Assembly: GCF_900142215.1 (NCBI RefSeq)
Contig: NZ_FRAC01000010.1
Span: forward strand, 124,001 to 188,000
Length of the DNA stretch: 64,000 bases
From: Anaerocolumna jejuensis DSM 15929
GTDB lineage: Bacteria; Bacillota; Clostridia; Lachnospirales; Lachnospiraceae
Direction of reading: 5' to 3'
The notes under the pieces were generated by a model that was not told where the DNA came from, searched no databases, and worked only from the letters and a program-made list of their open reading frames with translations. Within the stretch, counting starts at the first letter, position 1. Each line of letters begins with the position of its first letter. Both the position numbers and the translations under genes were made by a program. Shown here one piece after another: positions 8,610 through 17,260 of this stretch.

Positions 8610-10343
8610 ATGAATAATGAGTATTACTACAATGGGCCCATATCAGGCATTGGTCTACCCTATGATGATATCAGATGGTACGATATAGAAGGTAATCCTT
8701 TTGGTATGGCATCAGGCTTTAATACGATTATTTTTGGCGATGCCAATAATATCGTGGATGTAGAAGGTGCCATGGCTGTCGGAGGAAATTTTTACAGTCC
8801 CAGGGGCTTAAGTGTTGGATTCGAAAGTGAAAACGGTAAGGTGGAGATAGGCTATTCTCCGGATTTGGTTCGTTTTATGGTAGGAGGAAATACTACTTTT
8901 GTGGGGCCCCTTGTGGTTGTTGGCCATGTTGTGGGCAACGGAGGCTTCCAGGTTGCCAAAGGAAGTACTTACATGATTGGAAAAGACGGTATGGCAAACC
9001 AGAAACAGGAGCTTGCTTATCTCTACCAGGCAAATGGTGGCAGCAGGTATTGGGAGCCTTCTGATAAAGGGGACCATTATCTTATATCCAGCTATGATGT
9101 ACCTCGTTTTATACCGGCTAGCAGAATTCAAGCAGATGTAGCGGGTTTCTTCCGAGATGCAAAGGAAAGTGTGGAAAACTTTAAGAGATGTATTGAAGGA
9201 CTGCCTGCTAACGGAACGATTATAGATAATTACCATGAATGGATATTAAGGGGAAATGATCCTGTCCAGAATATATTTGATATTGACGCAAGACCTAATG
9301 GTATTATTAACAAGGGCCTCAGGGCAGAAGTACCCGAGGGCAGCCTTGTTATTGTACGCATTAAATCCGGGGAGCATGCACATCTGCAATATGGTGTTAT
9401 GGGTGAAAGAAGTAAGGCAAACCGTACGTTGTATTTATTTGAGGATGCCCAGCACATCCATATGGAACAGCCCTCCGATATATGGGGAAGTATTTTAGCA
9501 CCTCAGGCAATGTTTCACGGGCATCAGACCGGAGGCCACGTAACCGGAAGTGTTGCTCTGGGAAGCTTTGCTGTTAGCGCGAACAGTGGTTTTGAATTCC
9601 ATCTGAGTCCTTTTGTAGGAGGTGTGGTATGTGGTGCCGTACAGCCTCAGCCAGTACCACAGCCAATACCGCAGCCCGTGCCGCAGCCGGTTCCCCCGCC
9701 AGCACCACAGCCGGTACCGACACCGCCGGTACAGCCAGCCCCCAGGCCGACACCGCCAGTACAGCCGGCGCCCAGACCAACACCGCCGATACAGCCCGTA
9801 CCGGTTCCCAGGCCGACACCGCCGGCACCAAGACCGACACCACCGCCTCAGCCCTTGCCTGCTATAACATGCCCGGTTTGCCCGACCTGTCCTACCTGTC
9901 CCACATGCCCGACTTGTCCGACCTGTCCTACCTGTCCCACATGCCCGACTTGTCCGGAATGCCCGGTAGCAGAACCGGAAATCATTCCGTTCCCTGTGCC
10001 GATTCCGGTACCTGTACCGATACCAGAGCCTGTAGAATGCCCGGAATGCCCGACCCCAAAACCCTGCCTTATAACACCAGGAATTATATTTGGCTGTGTA
10101 TGGGGATGCGACTGCAAGATGCCTCATGAGTGGGAAGTTAAACTTTTCTCAGTATGCAATGATTATAAGAATCTTCTTTACTGTGAGACTATTTGCCGTT
10201 ATGGATGCTTTAAATTTGAAGTTCCTTATGATGGCTGCTATGTTCTTGAGGTTTGCCCGGTGGAAAATTCGAAAATGCGTACCTGCTGTAAACCTAAGGT
10301 TACGCTAAAGAACATTGGTGTTGCTAATTTTATGCTTTGCTAA
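8610..10343 (+). CDS. Choice-of-anchor A domain protein with Pro-rich and Cys-Pro-Thr repeat tail
   Basis: A 577-residue protein. Residues about 20-340 resemble the choice-of-anchor A (collagen-binding-like beta-helix) domain, with FNTIIFGDANNI, VEGAMAVGGNF and a late GSILAPQA/GHVTGSVALG block. Next come a Pro-Gln/Pro-Thr linker (about 345-415), eleven consecutive Cys-Pro-X triplets (421-453, eight of them CPT), a second Pro-rich stretch, and a Cys-rich C-terminal domain of about 95 residues. No signal peptide, LPXTG motif or membrane anchor is visible, which is odd for this family. A role on the spore surface or export by another route is possible but unproven. GGGAG precedes ATG 8610. It is transcribed alone, divergent from the kinase operon. 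Confidence 0.7.
   Translation: MNNEYYYNGPISGIGLPYDDIRWYDIEGNPFGMASGFNTIIFGDANNIVDVEGAMAVGGNFYSPRGLSVGFESENGKVEIGYSPDLVRFMVGGNTTFVGPLVVVGHVVGNGGFQVAKGSTYMIGKDGMANQKQELAYLYQANGGSRYWEPSDKGDHYLISSYDVPRFIPASRIQADVAGFFRDAKESVENFKRCIEGLPANGTIIDNYHEWILRGNDPVQNIFDIDARPNGIINKGLRAEVPEGSLVIVRIKSGEHAHLQYGVMGERSKANRTLYLFEDAQHIHMEQPSDIWGSILAPQAMFHGHQTGGHVTGSVALGSFAVSANSGFEFHLSPFVGGVVCGAVQPQPVPQPIPQPVPQPVPPPAPQPVPTPPVQPAPRPTPPVQPAPRPTPPIQPVPVPRPTPPAPRPTPPPQPLPAITCPVCPTCPTCPTCPTCPTCPTCPTCPTCPECPVAEPEIIPFPVPIPVPVPIPEPVECPECPTPKPCLITPGIIFGCVWGCDCKMPHEWEVKLFSVCNDYKNLLYCETICRYGCFKFEVPYDGCYVLEVCPVENSKMRTCCKPKVTLKNIGVANFMLC
9885..9956 (+). repeat. Two identical 36-base tandem units encoding Cys-Pro-Thr triplets
   Basis: Bases 9885-9920 and 9921-9956 are identical. 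They encode the central Cys-Pro-Thr triplets of the choice-of-anchor protein. The identity at third codon positions points to a recent duplication or slippage, so copy number may vary between strains. Confidence 0.9.
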
Positions 10344-10492
10344 AGGTATTCACCTGCAAATGAATACTGAAAGGGACATTTTCTTACTAAGGCTTGCTGC
10401 CTTTGTATTATTTACAGAAACGTTGAATCAGCCCCGTGCCTTTCCTGAAGCTGTTGATGATAGGAAAGACATGGAGCTGATATGCTTTTTCA

Positions 10493-10966
10493 TTATTTTT
10501 TTATTAATCTTTTTCCGGTAATGCTTTGGACGTTTAATTTAAATATAGTTATTTTATCCAGAATCCTGTCCTGAAATTGAAAGGAATCGGCATCCGAATA
10601 CTGCTTCATTAAAAATGTCAGGGCATCTCTCTTTTCTTCTGCTTTTAAGATTTCGATAAGTCCCTGTCCGCAGACGCTCTCAAACTCCATGGTGTATTCA
10701 CAGGCCGACTCTCCCGTTACCAGCTTGTGGGAGCAGTCCATTTCAAAAGCAGCATGATTATTATTTTTAATAAGGTCAAGCTTTAATCCCTCAAGGGCAC
10801 AGTGAAAATACAGCTCCAGCTTGCCGGTATCATAATTACAGCCAAAACTCATGGGCACAATATAAGGATATTCCTTGTCAAAGAGCGCAATTCTGCAGGT
10901 GTCGCATTTTCTTACAATGGATAGGATCTCATTGATATCAATTATTTCTCTGTCTTTTCTTCTCAT
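10493..10966 (-). CDS. Pyridoxamine 5'-phosphate oxidase-family (NimA-like) flavoprotein
   Basis: A 157-residue single-domain protein with a split-barrel flavin-binding pattern: CRIALFDKEYPYIVPMSFG, then LYFHCALEGLKLDLIK, then a CEYTMEFESVCGQGLIE strand region. This matches the small PPOX/NimA-like proteins common in Clostridia, often linked to nitro-reduction or stress. The physiological substrate is unknown. The start was set at the ATG at 10966 (MRRKDREI) because GAAAGAGG lies about 6 bases upstream; a longer frame from 10993 lacks such a site. Its 3' end converges with the choice-of-anchor gene. Confidence 0.75.
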   Translation of the reverse strand: MRRKDREIIDINEILSIVRKCDTCRIALFDKEYPYIVPMSFGCNYDTGKLELYFHCALEGLKLDLIKNNNHAAFEMDCSHKLVTGESACEYTMEFESVCGQGLIEILKAEEKRDALTFLMKQYSDADSFQFQDRILDKITIFKLNVQSITGKRLIKK

Positions 10967-11016
10967 ATTAACCTCTTTCCCGCTTTTGTGCATTGGCAGA
11001 TTATTTTATACATATT

Positions 11017-11046
11017 ATCATAGTTGGCTGAAAAAGGAAAGAACAA
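11017..11046 (-). promoter_or_regulatory. Possible promoter of the PPOX-family gene
   Basis: On the minus strand TTGTTC (11041-11046) and TATGAT (11017-11022) are 18 bases apart, about 50 bases before the chosen start. The match is moderate. Confidence 0.4.
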
Positions 11047-11059
11047 GCTATTTTGCCAA

Positions 11060-11344
11060 CACGGCAAACACATGAAGGAATTAATTGTAATTAACCAGAT
11101 GAGTTTGGCTTACATTTAAGAATTTTCCATTGAAGGGTTCTTAATGACACTTAACTGGCAGCAGTTGTTCCTAGCAGAAAGGATACCATTGTTTGAGCGT
11201 ATTTCAGCGAGTTTGGTATCCTTTCTGCTGCCAGGAACAACCGCTGCCGGTTTAGTGGAATTTAGAACCCTGAACAGGAAAATTTTTAAATGTAAGCCAA
11301 ACTCATCGGAAGCTTCCATAATTATCCTTCATGCGTTTGCCGTG
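11060..11344 (+). repeat. Long palindromic element, copy A
   Basis: The core hairpin spans 11098-11307. Its outer arms 11098-11128 and 11277-11307 match in 30 of 31 positions, beginning GATGAG and ending CTCATC. Inside are the shared left motif ATGACACTTAA, an inner stem (GCAGAAAGGATACCA with its complement), the loop TTTGAGCG...GAGTTTGG and the shared right motif TTTAGTGGAAT. A further outer inverted pair, CACGGCAAACACATGAAGGA at the left and TCCTTCATGCGTTTGCCGTG at the right, extends the palindrome to 11060-11344. It lies between the PPOX and GH2 genes and disrupts neither. No transposase is nearby. Confidence 0.9.
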
Positions 11345-11563
11345 ATTTTGCCCATTATTTGGTCTCATGCATTTGCCGTGATTTTCTCAAAGGAGTTTAT
11401 TTCTTTTTAACAGGTGTATACTATAAAACAGATGCAGAAAATGAAGGACAAAAGGTACATGGGAATATACAGGAGGGCTTTTAAGTAGTATACTGTATTT
11501 AACATAGTTATGGATAATATTTCTTAACCTGTGTTCTAAGCTTGCTGTTGAGAGGGTTAAATA

Positions 11564-13342
11564 ATGATAAATGATTATTTTAAGATGTTTTTAATTAAGA
11601 GCAAAAAGGCTTCCACGAACCAGCTTTATACAAAATGGGGAGAGGAGCTTAAGGAGAATAAGGTTCTGACGGAGTATCCCAGGCCTCAGTTAAAAAGAGA
11701 CAGCTATATTCCTTTAAACGGCCTATGGAATTATGCAATTACAAAGGAGCGGAAGCTTCCAAATCATTATGATGGCAGAATACTGGTTCCTTTTTCGCCG
11801 GAGAGCGCCTTGTCAGGTGTGGAAAGGCAGGTAATGCCAAAGGATTATCTGTGGTATGAAAGAAGAATCAGAGTGAAGGAAATAAAGGCAGACAGCCGGC
11901 TGATTCTTCACTTTGGAGCAGTTGACCAGTATGCAAGAGTTTTTGTTAACAGAAAAAAGGCTGGAAGCCATATGGGCGGTTATCTGCCTTTTTCATTGGA
12001 CATTACGGACCTGCTGGTAAAGGGGAAGAATGAAATTCTTGTTATGGTGCGGGATTCCAGCGATACTTCCTATCATAGCAGGGGAAAGCAAAAGCTTTTA
12101 AGAGGGGGCATGTTTTACACAGCCCAAAGCGGCATTTGGCAGAGTGTCTGGATGGAATGGGTGCCGGATTATTATATTGAAAATATTAGAATTACTCCCT
12201 TGTATGAGGAGTCCATGGTTCAGCTGGAGATAACCATGAACAATCAGAAGGAGGGACCGGAGGTGCCCGTCTGGATACAGGTTACAGATCAGGAGCGGCT
12301 TATCCTGAGTAACGAAGACAGCGGAAATAAGCTCCTTATTCCAATGCCTGATTTCATTCCCTGGAGCCCTGAAAATCCCCACCTTTACGGGCTTACGGTT
12401 GGAGTTGGCGAAGACAGGGTAGAGAGCTATTTTGCCATGAGAAAGGTCGAAGTAAAAAAGGATGAAAAAGGAGTTCCAAGAATCTTTCTGAATGGCAAAG
12501 TATATTTTCATAACGGGGTATTAGATCAGGGCTACTGGCCGGATGGGCTCTATACTGCGCCAAGTGATGAGGCAATGATATACGATATCCTGACAATGAA
12601 GAAGCTGGGCTTTAATATGCTGAGAAAGCATATAAAGGTGGAACCCTTACGGTGGTATTACCATTGTGACAGGCTTGGCATGCTGGTGTGGCAGGATATG
12701 GTAAACGGAGGTACCAGCTATAATATGCTGTTCCTTGGATATCTGCCGAATTTCTTCCCAAGAGTGGCGGAGCGGATAAAGGACAACTGGTATCCCTTCT
12801 TTTCAAGAAGAAATGAGAAGGGCAGGCAGGAGTGGAAGGAAGACCTGAGCGGAACCATAGAGCATTTGTATAATTCTCCAAGTATAGTTGTATGGGTCCC
12901 CTTTAATGAAGGCTGGGGGCAGTTTGATTCGGAAGAAGCCGTCCGCCTGATAAAGACCATGGACAATACCAGACTGATAGACCAGGCCAGCGGATGGTTT
13001 GACCAAAAGGGCGGAGATTTTAAGAGTATCCACAATTATTTCAGAAAGCTGCACATTGTCACGGAAAAGAGGGCCGTCGTCCTGTCGGAATTTGCAGGCT
13101 TTGCCTGTCCTGCCACGGGACACATGTTTTCTAAGAATATCTATGGCTATAAGATTTACCGCAAAAGAGAAGACCTGGAGAAGGCAGTGTTTAAGCTGTA
13201 CAAGAAAGAAATGCCCGCTCTTATCGAGATGGGACTTTCAGCAGCAGTCTTTACACAGCTGTCCGATGTGGAGGAGGAAATTAACGGCCTGATGACCTAT
13301 GACAGAAAGGTCCTTAAGGTGAAGAAGATTCCGAAGCTGTGA
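11564..13342 (+). CDS. Glycoside hydrolase family 2 protein (beta-galactosidase/glucuronidase type)
   Basis: A 592-residue enzyme with the GH2 domain order. A sugar-binding jelly roll (about 30-180) carries YPRPQLKRDSYIPLNGLW and the WYERRI strand. An immunoglobulin-like domain (about 185-290) and a TIM barrel (about 295-590) follow. The likely acid/base is E449 in VWVPFNEGWGQ and the likely nucleophile is E509 in VLSEFAGF. There is no signal peptide, so action in the cytoplasm is expected. ATG 11564 is preceded by GAGAGGG at suitable spacing. It is a single-gene unit; a bidirectional hairpin follows at 13440. Substrate specificity within GH2 cannot be assigned. Confidence 0.87.
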   Translation: MINDYFKMFLIKSKKASTNQLYTKWGEELKENKVLTEYPRPQLKRDSYIPLNGLWNYAITKERKLPNHYDGRILVPFSPESALSGVERQVMPKDYLWYERRIRVKEIKADSRLILHFGAVDQYARVFVNRKKAGSHMGGYLPFSLDITDLLVKGKNEILVMVRDSSDTSYHSRGKQKLLRGGMFYTAQSGIWQSVWMEWVPDYYIENIRITPLYEESMVQLEITMNNQKEGPEVPVWIQVTDQERLILSNEDSGNKLLIPMPDFIPWSPENPHLYGLTVGVGEDRVESYFAMRKVEVKKDEKGVPRIFLNGKVYFHNGVLDQGYWPDGLYTAPSDEAMIYDILTMKKLGFNMLRKHIKVEPLRWYYHCDRLGMLVWQDMVNGGTSYNMLFLGYLPNFFPRVAERIKDNWYPFFSRRNEKGRQEWKEDLSGTIEHLYNSPSIVVWVPFNEGWGQFDSEEAVRLIKTMDNTRLIDQASGWFDQKGGDFKSIHNYFRKLHIVTEKRAVVLSEFAGFACPATGHMFSKNIYGYKIYRKREDLEKAVFKLYKKEMPALIEMGLSAAVFTQLSDVEEEINGLMTYDRKVLKVKKIPKL

Positions 13343-13439
13343 GAAATATGATGGGAGCTTATGTAGTATGATCAAGCTCTAAAAGAATATTATGTAATAA
13401 GAATTGACACAAAAAAGTATATTGCGCAGACGAATATTG

Positions 13440-13477
13440 AAGGAAGAGAGTTGAAAGATATCAGAACTCTCTTCCTT
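13440..13477. terminator. Bidirectional terminator-like hairpin
   Basis: A perfect 13-base stem, AAGGAAGAGAGTT with AACTCTCTTCCTT, and a 12-base loop lie between the convergent GH2 and amidotransferase genes. There is only a short T/A flank on either side. Confidence 0.65.
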
Positions 13478-13513
13478 TAATGCTGAAACTAATACTGTAA
13501 CTAATATTGAGAA

Positions 13514-14227
13514 TTAATTCCGGGAATTATTAAAATTCCTTGCTGAATCTAAGTATTCATTTATCAGCGGATGCGGAATTTCATAAGTTGAGCTTAATTG
13601 GGGCTGGAACAGGGAAGCAACAAAAAAGGTGTTATTTTCTATAGTCATTAAGCGTGCTTCCCTGTTTTCATCAGTTCCCACGACCCGAAACCCATTTTTG
13701 TGCAATAAATATTCAAAGTCCTTGTTCAGTCCAAAGCTGCAATTATATTTTTCTACAATTTCAGAACTGCCATATATACCATATAATTTTGACGTTTCAT
13801 CGATAGTAATGCGCCTTGTTTCTCCGATAAGGGAGCAGGACAGTGCCGTAATGTAATCGGTATTTTCATAGGGATTATAATGAATATCTTTTAAAGTATC
13901 AATTTGCAGTACATTCCTGCCGTATTCAATTACTGCGTGCTGGAAGCCGCCGCAGGTCCCGAGGAAAGGGTAATTATTTTCCCTGGCAAACCGGATGGCG
14001 TTAATGGCTCCGTTCATACTTTTGTATGGACTTCCGGGAGAACACCATAGTCCGTTAAATTTCTCCAGGGCCTGCTGGCTGTCATCAAAGGTGGCTGTAG
14101 GCAGCCATTCATATTCCATGGTTATATTAAACTTTCTGGCACTGTGTTTTAAAGCTTCCTCTGTTGCTAAATGGGACGGCCGCCCATCATAATCACCGAT
14201 AATACCTATTTTAACTGTTGATTCCAT
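13514..14227 (-). CDS. Stand-alone CTP-synthase-like glutamine amidotransferase domain protein
   Basis: A 237-residue class I glutamine-amidotransferase fold related to the C-terminal domain of CTP synthase, without the synthetase domain. The motifs KIGIIGDYDGRPSHLA, GLWCSPGSPYKSMNG and the nucleophile elbow LGTCGGFQHAVIEY are present. At the place where amidotransferases normally have a His-Pro-Glu motif, this protein reads FQPQ, so the canonical His and Glu are missing. It may hydrolyse another amide or act without the classic triad. ATG 14227 follows AGGGGGATACAG. It is transcribed toward the GH2 gene, with no partner subunit beside it. Confidence 0.72.
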   Translation of the reverse strand: MESTVKIGIIGDYDGRPSHLATEEALKHSARKFNITMEYEWLPTATFDDSQQALEKFNGLWCSPGSPYKSMNGAINAIRFARENNYPFLGTCGGFQHAVIEYGRNVLQIDTLKDIHYNPYENTDYITALSCSLIGETRRITIDETSKLYGIYGSSEIVEKYNCSFGLNKDFEYLLHKNGFRVVGTDENREARLMTIENNTFFVASLFQPQLSSTYEIPHPLINEYLDSARNFNNSRN

Positions 14228-14281
14228 CTGTATCCCCCTGAATGAATAGTAAAGAAGAAATTTAACAAGATATCAATGAAT

Positions 14282-14331
14282 AAGAACCTGATTGAGAGAA
14301 GAAATAAATATATACTCTCTTTCAGGTTCTT
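14282..14331 (-). terminator. Terminator of the tldD-tldE operon
   Basis: AAGAACCTGA (14282-14291) pairs with TCAGGTTCTT (14322-14331), with an inner GAGAG/CTCTC pairing. It lies just beyond the 3' end of the minus-strand tldE-like gene. Confidence 0.65.
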
Positions 14332-14344
14332 AATTATAGTTTAT

Positions 14345-15619
14345 TTATATACCGGCTACATTCACTTTTTCAAAAGCGATAGCGAAAGGGCCTTCATAGC
14401 CTTCTTCCTTTTGAAGCTCTTTTGATAAAGTCAGATTTCCCTGTGTATCTAAAATGCTGCCATTAATGGAGCCTCCGGTTACGGGAGTAACCGTTTCTCC
14501 GTCGCAAAGGAAGGCAAGACGGATTTCACCGCCGAAGTGGCCTGAAAAGCTGTCCATCTGGAAATCGGAGAAATTCACTACATGCAGGTATTTTCCGCTC
14601 TTCATTTCTCCAAAGCTTTTGCTTCCGCCCTGGACCTTTATCTGGGAGTAGATACCCGTAGGCTCTGTATTCAGATAGTAGGAAAAGCGGCTGTTTCCGT
14701 GAATCGTCTCTAATTCCCCGGCAGTTACCAGGGGGCGGTCTATCAGCTTGATGCCCTCGGCACTGTAAGGCTCATTGGCAATCAGCTCCATGGTAAGGAG
14801 GTCACCGGTCACTTTTTCTCCCTGTACCTTACTGCCCTTGGTGAAATTGGAATATCCGGGGTAGATAAGGGAAGCAGAGGAACGCTCCAGATAGTAGTCA
14901 AATATTGTGCTGACAAAAGGACCGGAGATAATGACCTTGTATTCTCCGCTCTTTGGTGCTGTCTCGGCAGCGGCTCTTGCCTTTGTGGTTTCCAGGGTGT
15001 ATTTCACCTTTTCTTTTAAGGCTTTCGTATCCGGCTCGGTGTAATGGAAGCTCTGATAGGTCTCCACGTCCTGGGGTGCGGGGCACTGGGCTACGAATTC
15101 ACCCTTGGCAGTGTATTTATCATAGCTGATATCAATCCCTTCCGAATTCAGCACATGAACATTGGATTTCTCCAGGAACATTTCTGCGGAGTTTAAGTAT
15201 ACATCCTCTCCTTTATCCTCTGCAAAGAGAGCTTCCGTCATTAACATGGCACTTTCCGCAAGAGACAGGGAGGCTAATTTGGAAGCAGAAGGTATGAAGT
15301 CTTCCTTCCTGCCCTTTGGCAGCTCATAATAGGGATTGCATACAAAGGAGGCGGCATAATTGGCTTCCTTTATGGCTTCTTCAATCTCTTCCGCGGTCAT
15401 GCCGTTATAGATGCCGATAGCGGAGGAGCCGCGCATTTTCTTGCCGTCTTTTTCAAAGTCACGGTAAACAGTCAGGGAATAGTCATGAACACTCTTTTCT
15501 CTTCTTATGTCCAGCCTTCTGCGGATAAAAAACAGCTCTACGCTTTCCGTTATTTCTTCCTTTATCAGATAATGCCCTATGTTGTTTTTCTGTAAGGCAC
15601 TTATTATTTTATCAAGCAC
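14345..15619 (-). CDS. pmbA: TldE/PmbA-like subunit of the TldD/E peptidase
   Basis: A 424-residue protein of the PmbA/TldE branch: N-terminal VFRR-like region, central beta domain, and C-terminal segment with GNSRFSYYLNTEPTG and GGSINGSILD. It lacks the HExxxH metal motif found in its partner, as expected for TldE. Together TldD and TldE form a heterodimeric metalloprotease that degrades unfolded peptides and processes some RiPPs. The start is GTG at 15619, read with the upstream AAGGA. It lies 41 bases after the tldD-like gene on the same strand, so the two form an operon. No RiPP precursor was seen nearby. Confidence 0.88.
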   Translation of the reverse strand: MLDKIISALQKNNIGHYLIKEEITESVELFFIRRRLDIRREKSVHDYSLTVYRDFEKDGKKMRGSSAIGIYNGMTAEEIEEAIKEANYAASFVCNPYYELPKGRKEDFIPSASKLASLSLAESAMLMTEALFAEDKGEDVYLNSAEMFLEKSNVHVLNSEGIDISYDKYTAKGEFVAQCPAPQDVETYQSFHYTEPDTKALKEKVKYTLETTKARAAAETAPKSGEYKVIISGPFVSTIFDYYLERSSASLIYPGYSNFTKGSKVQGEKVTGDLLTMELIANEPYSAEGIKLIDRPLVTAGELETIHGNSRFSYYLNTEPTGIYSQIKVQGGSKSFGEMKSGKYLHVVNFSDFQMDSFSGHFGGEIRLAFLCDGETVTPVTGGSINGSILDTQGNLTLSKELQKEEGYEGPFAIAFEKVNVAGI

Positions 15620-15660
15620 AGTGTTACTTCCTTTCTATATGTAATTGGTTTTATTACAGC

Positions 15661-17091
15661 TTAGCCTAAACGGATCTTAGCTTTAATATAAGGGCCGCCG
15701 TCGGATACTTTGACCCACTCCTTATAGCCCTTGCCGCAGAAGCCTCCGCCGCCCAGCTCCTTTTCTTCGGAAACCATAGTGATTGACTTTAGCAGGTCGG
15801 GAACATAGCCGGTGAGTACAATGGGAGAAAAGATTTTACCGGTCAGTTTACCGTCCTTTATTTCTCTCGCAACGTTTACCATGCACTGGATGCCCCAGTT
15901 CTTCGGGTCCTCCATACCGCTGCTTGGATTGTCTAAAAGAAATCCGTATTGAATGGAAGCAATCATATCTTCTACCTTGTCATGGCCGCCCTCAAAAAAG
16001 GTGTTGGTCATACGGGTATAGGCCTTTCTTTCATAGCTTTGCCTTCTTCCGTTTCCGGTAGGCTCCGTGCCAAGGTACATGGCACTCTGGCTGTCGCTTA
16101 TTCCTCTTTTTAGAATACCTTTTTCGATGATGACCGTATCCTTGGCAGGAATACCTTCATCATCAAAGAAATAGGTAGCGGTTTCCTCTGCGGCAATACC
16201 GCCGTCATGCATGGTTATAAGAGGGGAGGCCACATATTCTCCGATATATTTTTCAGCAAGAGCGCGCTTCTTAACAAACATATCCATTTCCACACCATGG
16301 CCAAAGGCTTCATGGACAATCATACCGGTAACCTCGGGAGGGCAGATGCAGTCATATTCTCCGGGGATGATGGGCTCGGAATCCAGCAGGGCAAGTGCAC
16401 AATCGGCTGTTTCCTTAAGACCTTCCTTCATGTCCTTTAATATCTCACTGCCGCCAAGGTTGGAATAGCCCTTAAAATAATACTTGATTTCTTCCCCCTT
16501 TGACACCATGACCATAAGGGTACCTGTTGTCCATAAGACATCCTGTTCCAGATCCTTGCCCTTTGAGAGAAAGAGCTTATGGTACTCCTGGAACCGAAGT
16601 CCGGAGGAGCAGTCAAGGATAGAAGAATTGTAATCTCTTCCTTCCTCGCTGAGGGAGGTTAGCTGGGAGATGATTTTTTCACTTCCCATATCGGTCAGGC
16701 TTTCCTGGTATTGTGTGCTCTCGTGAAAGGTGAGAGCCTCATCCTTCAGTTCATCATAGGAGATAATATCGATTCCTGCCGGCAAGGTATTTTTTAAAGG
16801 GATAAGGCTGTCTTCTATTTTGCGAAGAATTTCAGGCAGCAGCTCTTTTGTGATATTGTTAAATGAATATTCTCCGTAGCTGGTACCGTCATAGATCTTT
16901 GCTACAAAGCCTCTTCCACTAAGTAAGGGTTCTTCCGAGACCACAGTTCCGCGCTTGGATACACTATAGATCATTGCTTTGGAATCGGATGCCAGAATAG
17001 ATACATAGCGATACTTCTTAAGAAGGCTGTCTAAAAGTTCCTTCAGGAGAGGTTTCACCTGTTGTAAGTAAGTACTTGATTTTACTTTCAT
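15661..17091 (-). CDS. tldD: TldD-like metallopeptidase subunit
   Basis: A 476-residue protein of the TldD branch. It has the zinc motif HEAFGH at residues 260-265 within EVTGMIVHEAFGHG, and the family block SAMYLGTEPTGNGRR further on. The C-terminal segment contains GYVPDLLKSITMVS and GGGGFCGKGYKEW. It is the catalytic partner of the TldE-like protein encoded immediately downstream. ATG 17091 follows AGAAAGGAAACTATC. A strong terminator at 17147 separates it from the aldo/keto reductase gene upstream. Confidence 0.92.
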   Translation of the reverse strand: MKVKSSTYLQQVKPLLKELLDSLLKKYRYVSILASDSKAMIYSVSKRGTVVSEEPLLSGRGFVAKIYDGTSYGEYSFNNITKELLPEILRKIEDSLIPLKNTLPAGIDIISYDELKDEALTFHESTQYQESLTDMGSEKIISQLTSLSEEGRDYNSSILDCSSGLRFQEYHKLFLSKGKDLEQDVLWTTGTLMVMVSKGEEIKYYFKGYSNLGGSEILKDMKEGLKETADCALALLDSEPIIPGEYDCICPPEVTGMIVHEAFGHGVEMDMFVKKRALAEKYIGEYVASPLITMHDGGIAAEETATYFFDDEGIPAKDTVIIEKGILKRGISDSQSAMYLGTEPTGNGRRQSYERKAYTRMTNTFFEGGHDKVEDMIASIQYGFLLDNPSSGMEDPKNWGIQCMVNVAREIKDGKLTGKIFSPIVLTGYVPDLLKSITMVSEEKELGGGGFCGKGYKEWVKVSDGGPYIKAKIRLG

Positions 17092-17146
17092 GATAGTTTC
17101 CTTTCTATGTAGTTCTTGGTAATCTTATTCAGCTTTTCAAATAAAA

Positions 17147-17186
17147 GAGCTGTTACAGAATAGCATTATTAACTCTGTAACAGCTC
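17147..17186 (-). terminator. Rho-independent terminator of the aldo/keto reductase gene
   Basis: On the minus strand GAGCTGTTACAGA and TCTGTAACAGCTC form a perfect 13-base stem, followed by TTTTATTTG. Confidence 0.9.
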
Positions 17187-17260
17187 AAAGTGAATATCAT
17201 GTTATCATAAATTCATTATAAGAAAACAGGAATAACCTGTCAATCGTTCCGGCAAAGAAT

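Noticed and set aside
9870..9968. Possible CRISPR array
   Set aside because: The repeats are contiguous coding triplets with no spacers.
9495..10129. Long frames in other phases over the Pro and Cys-Pro-Thr repeat region
   Set aside because: Low-complexity repeats of period three keep several frames open; the choice-of-anchor frame has the domain and start signals.
11116..11410. Open frames on both strands over copy A
   Set aside because: They mirror the palindrome and have no ribosome binding site or similarity to a protein family.
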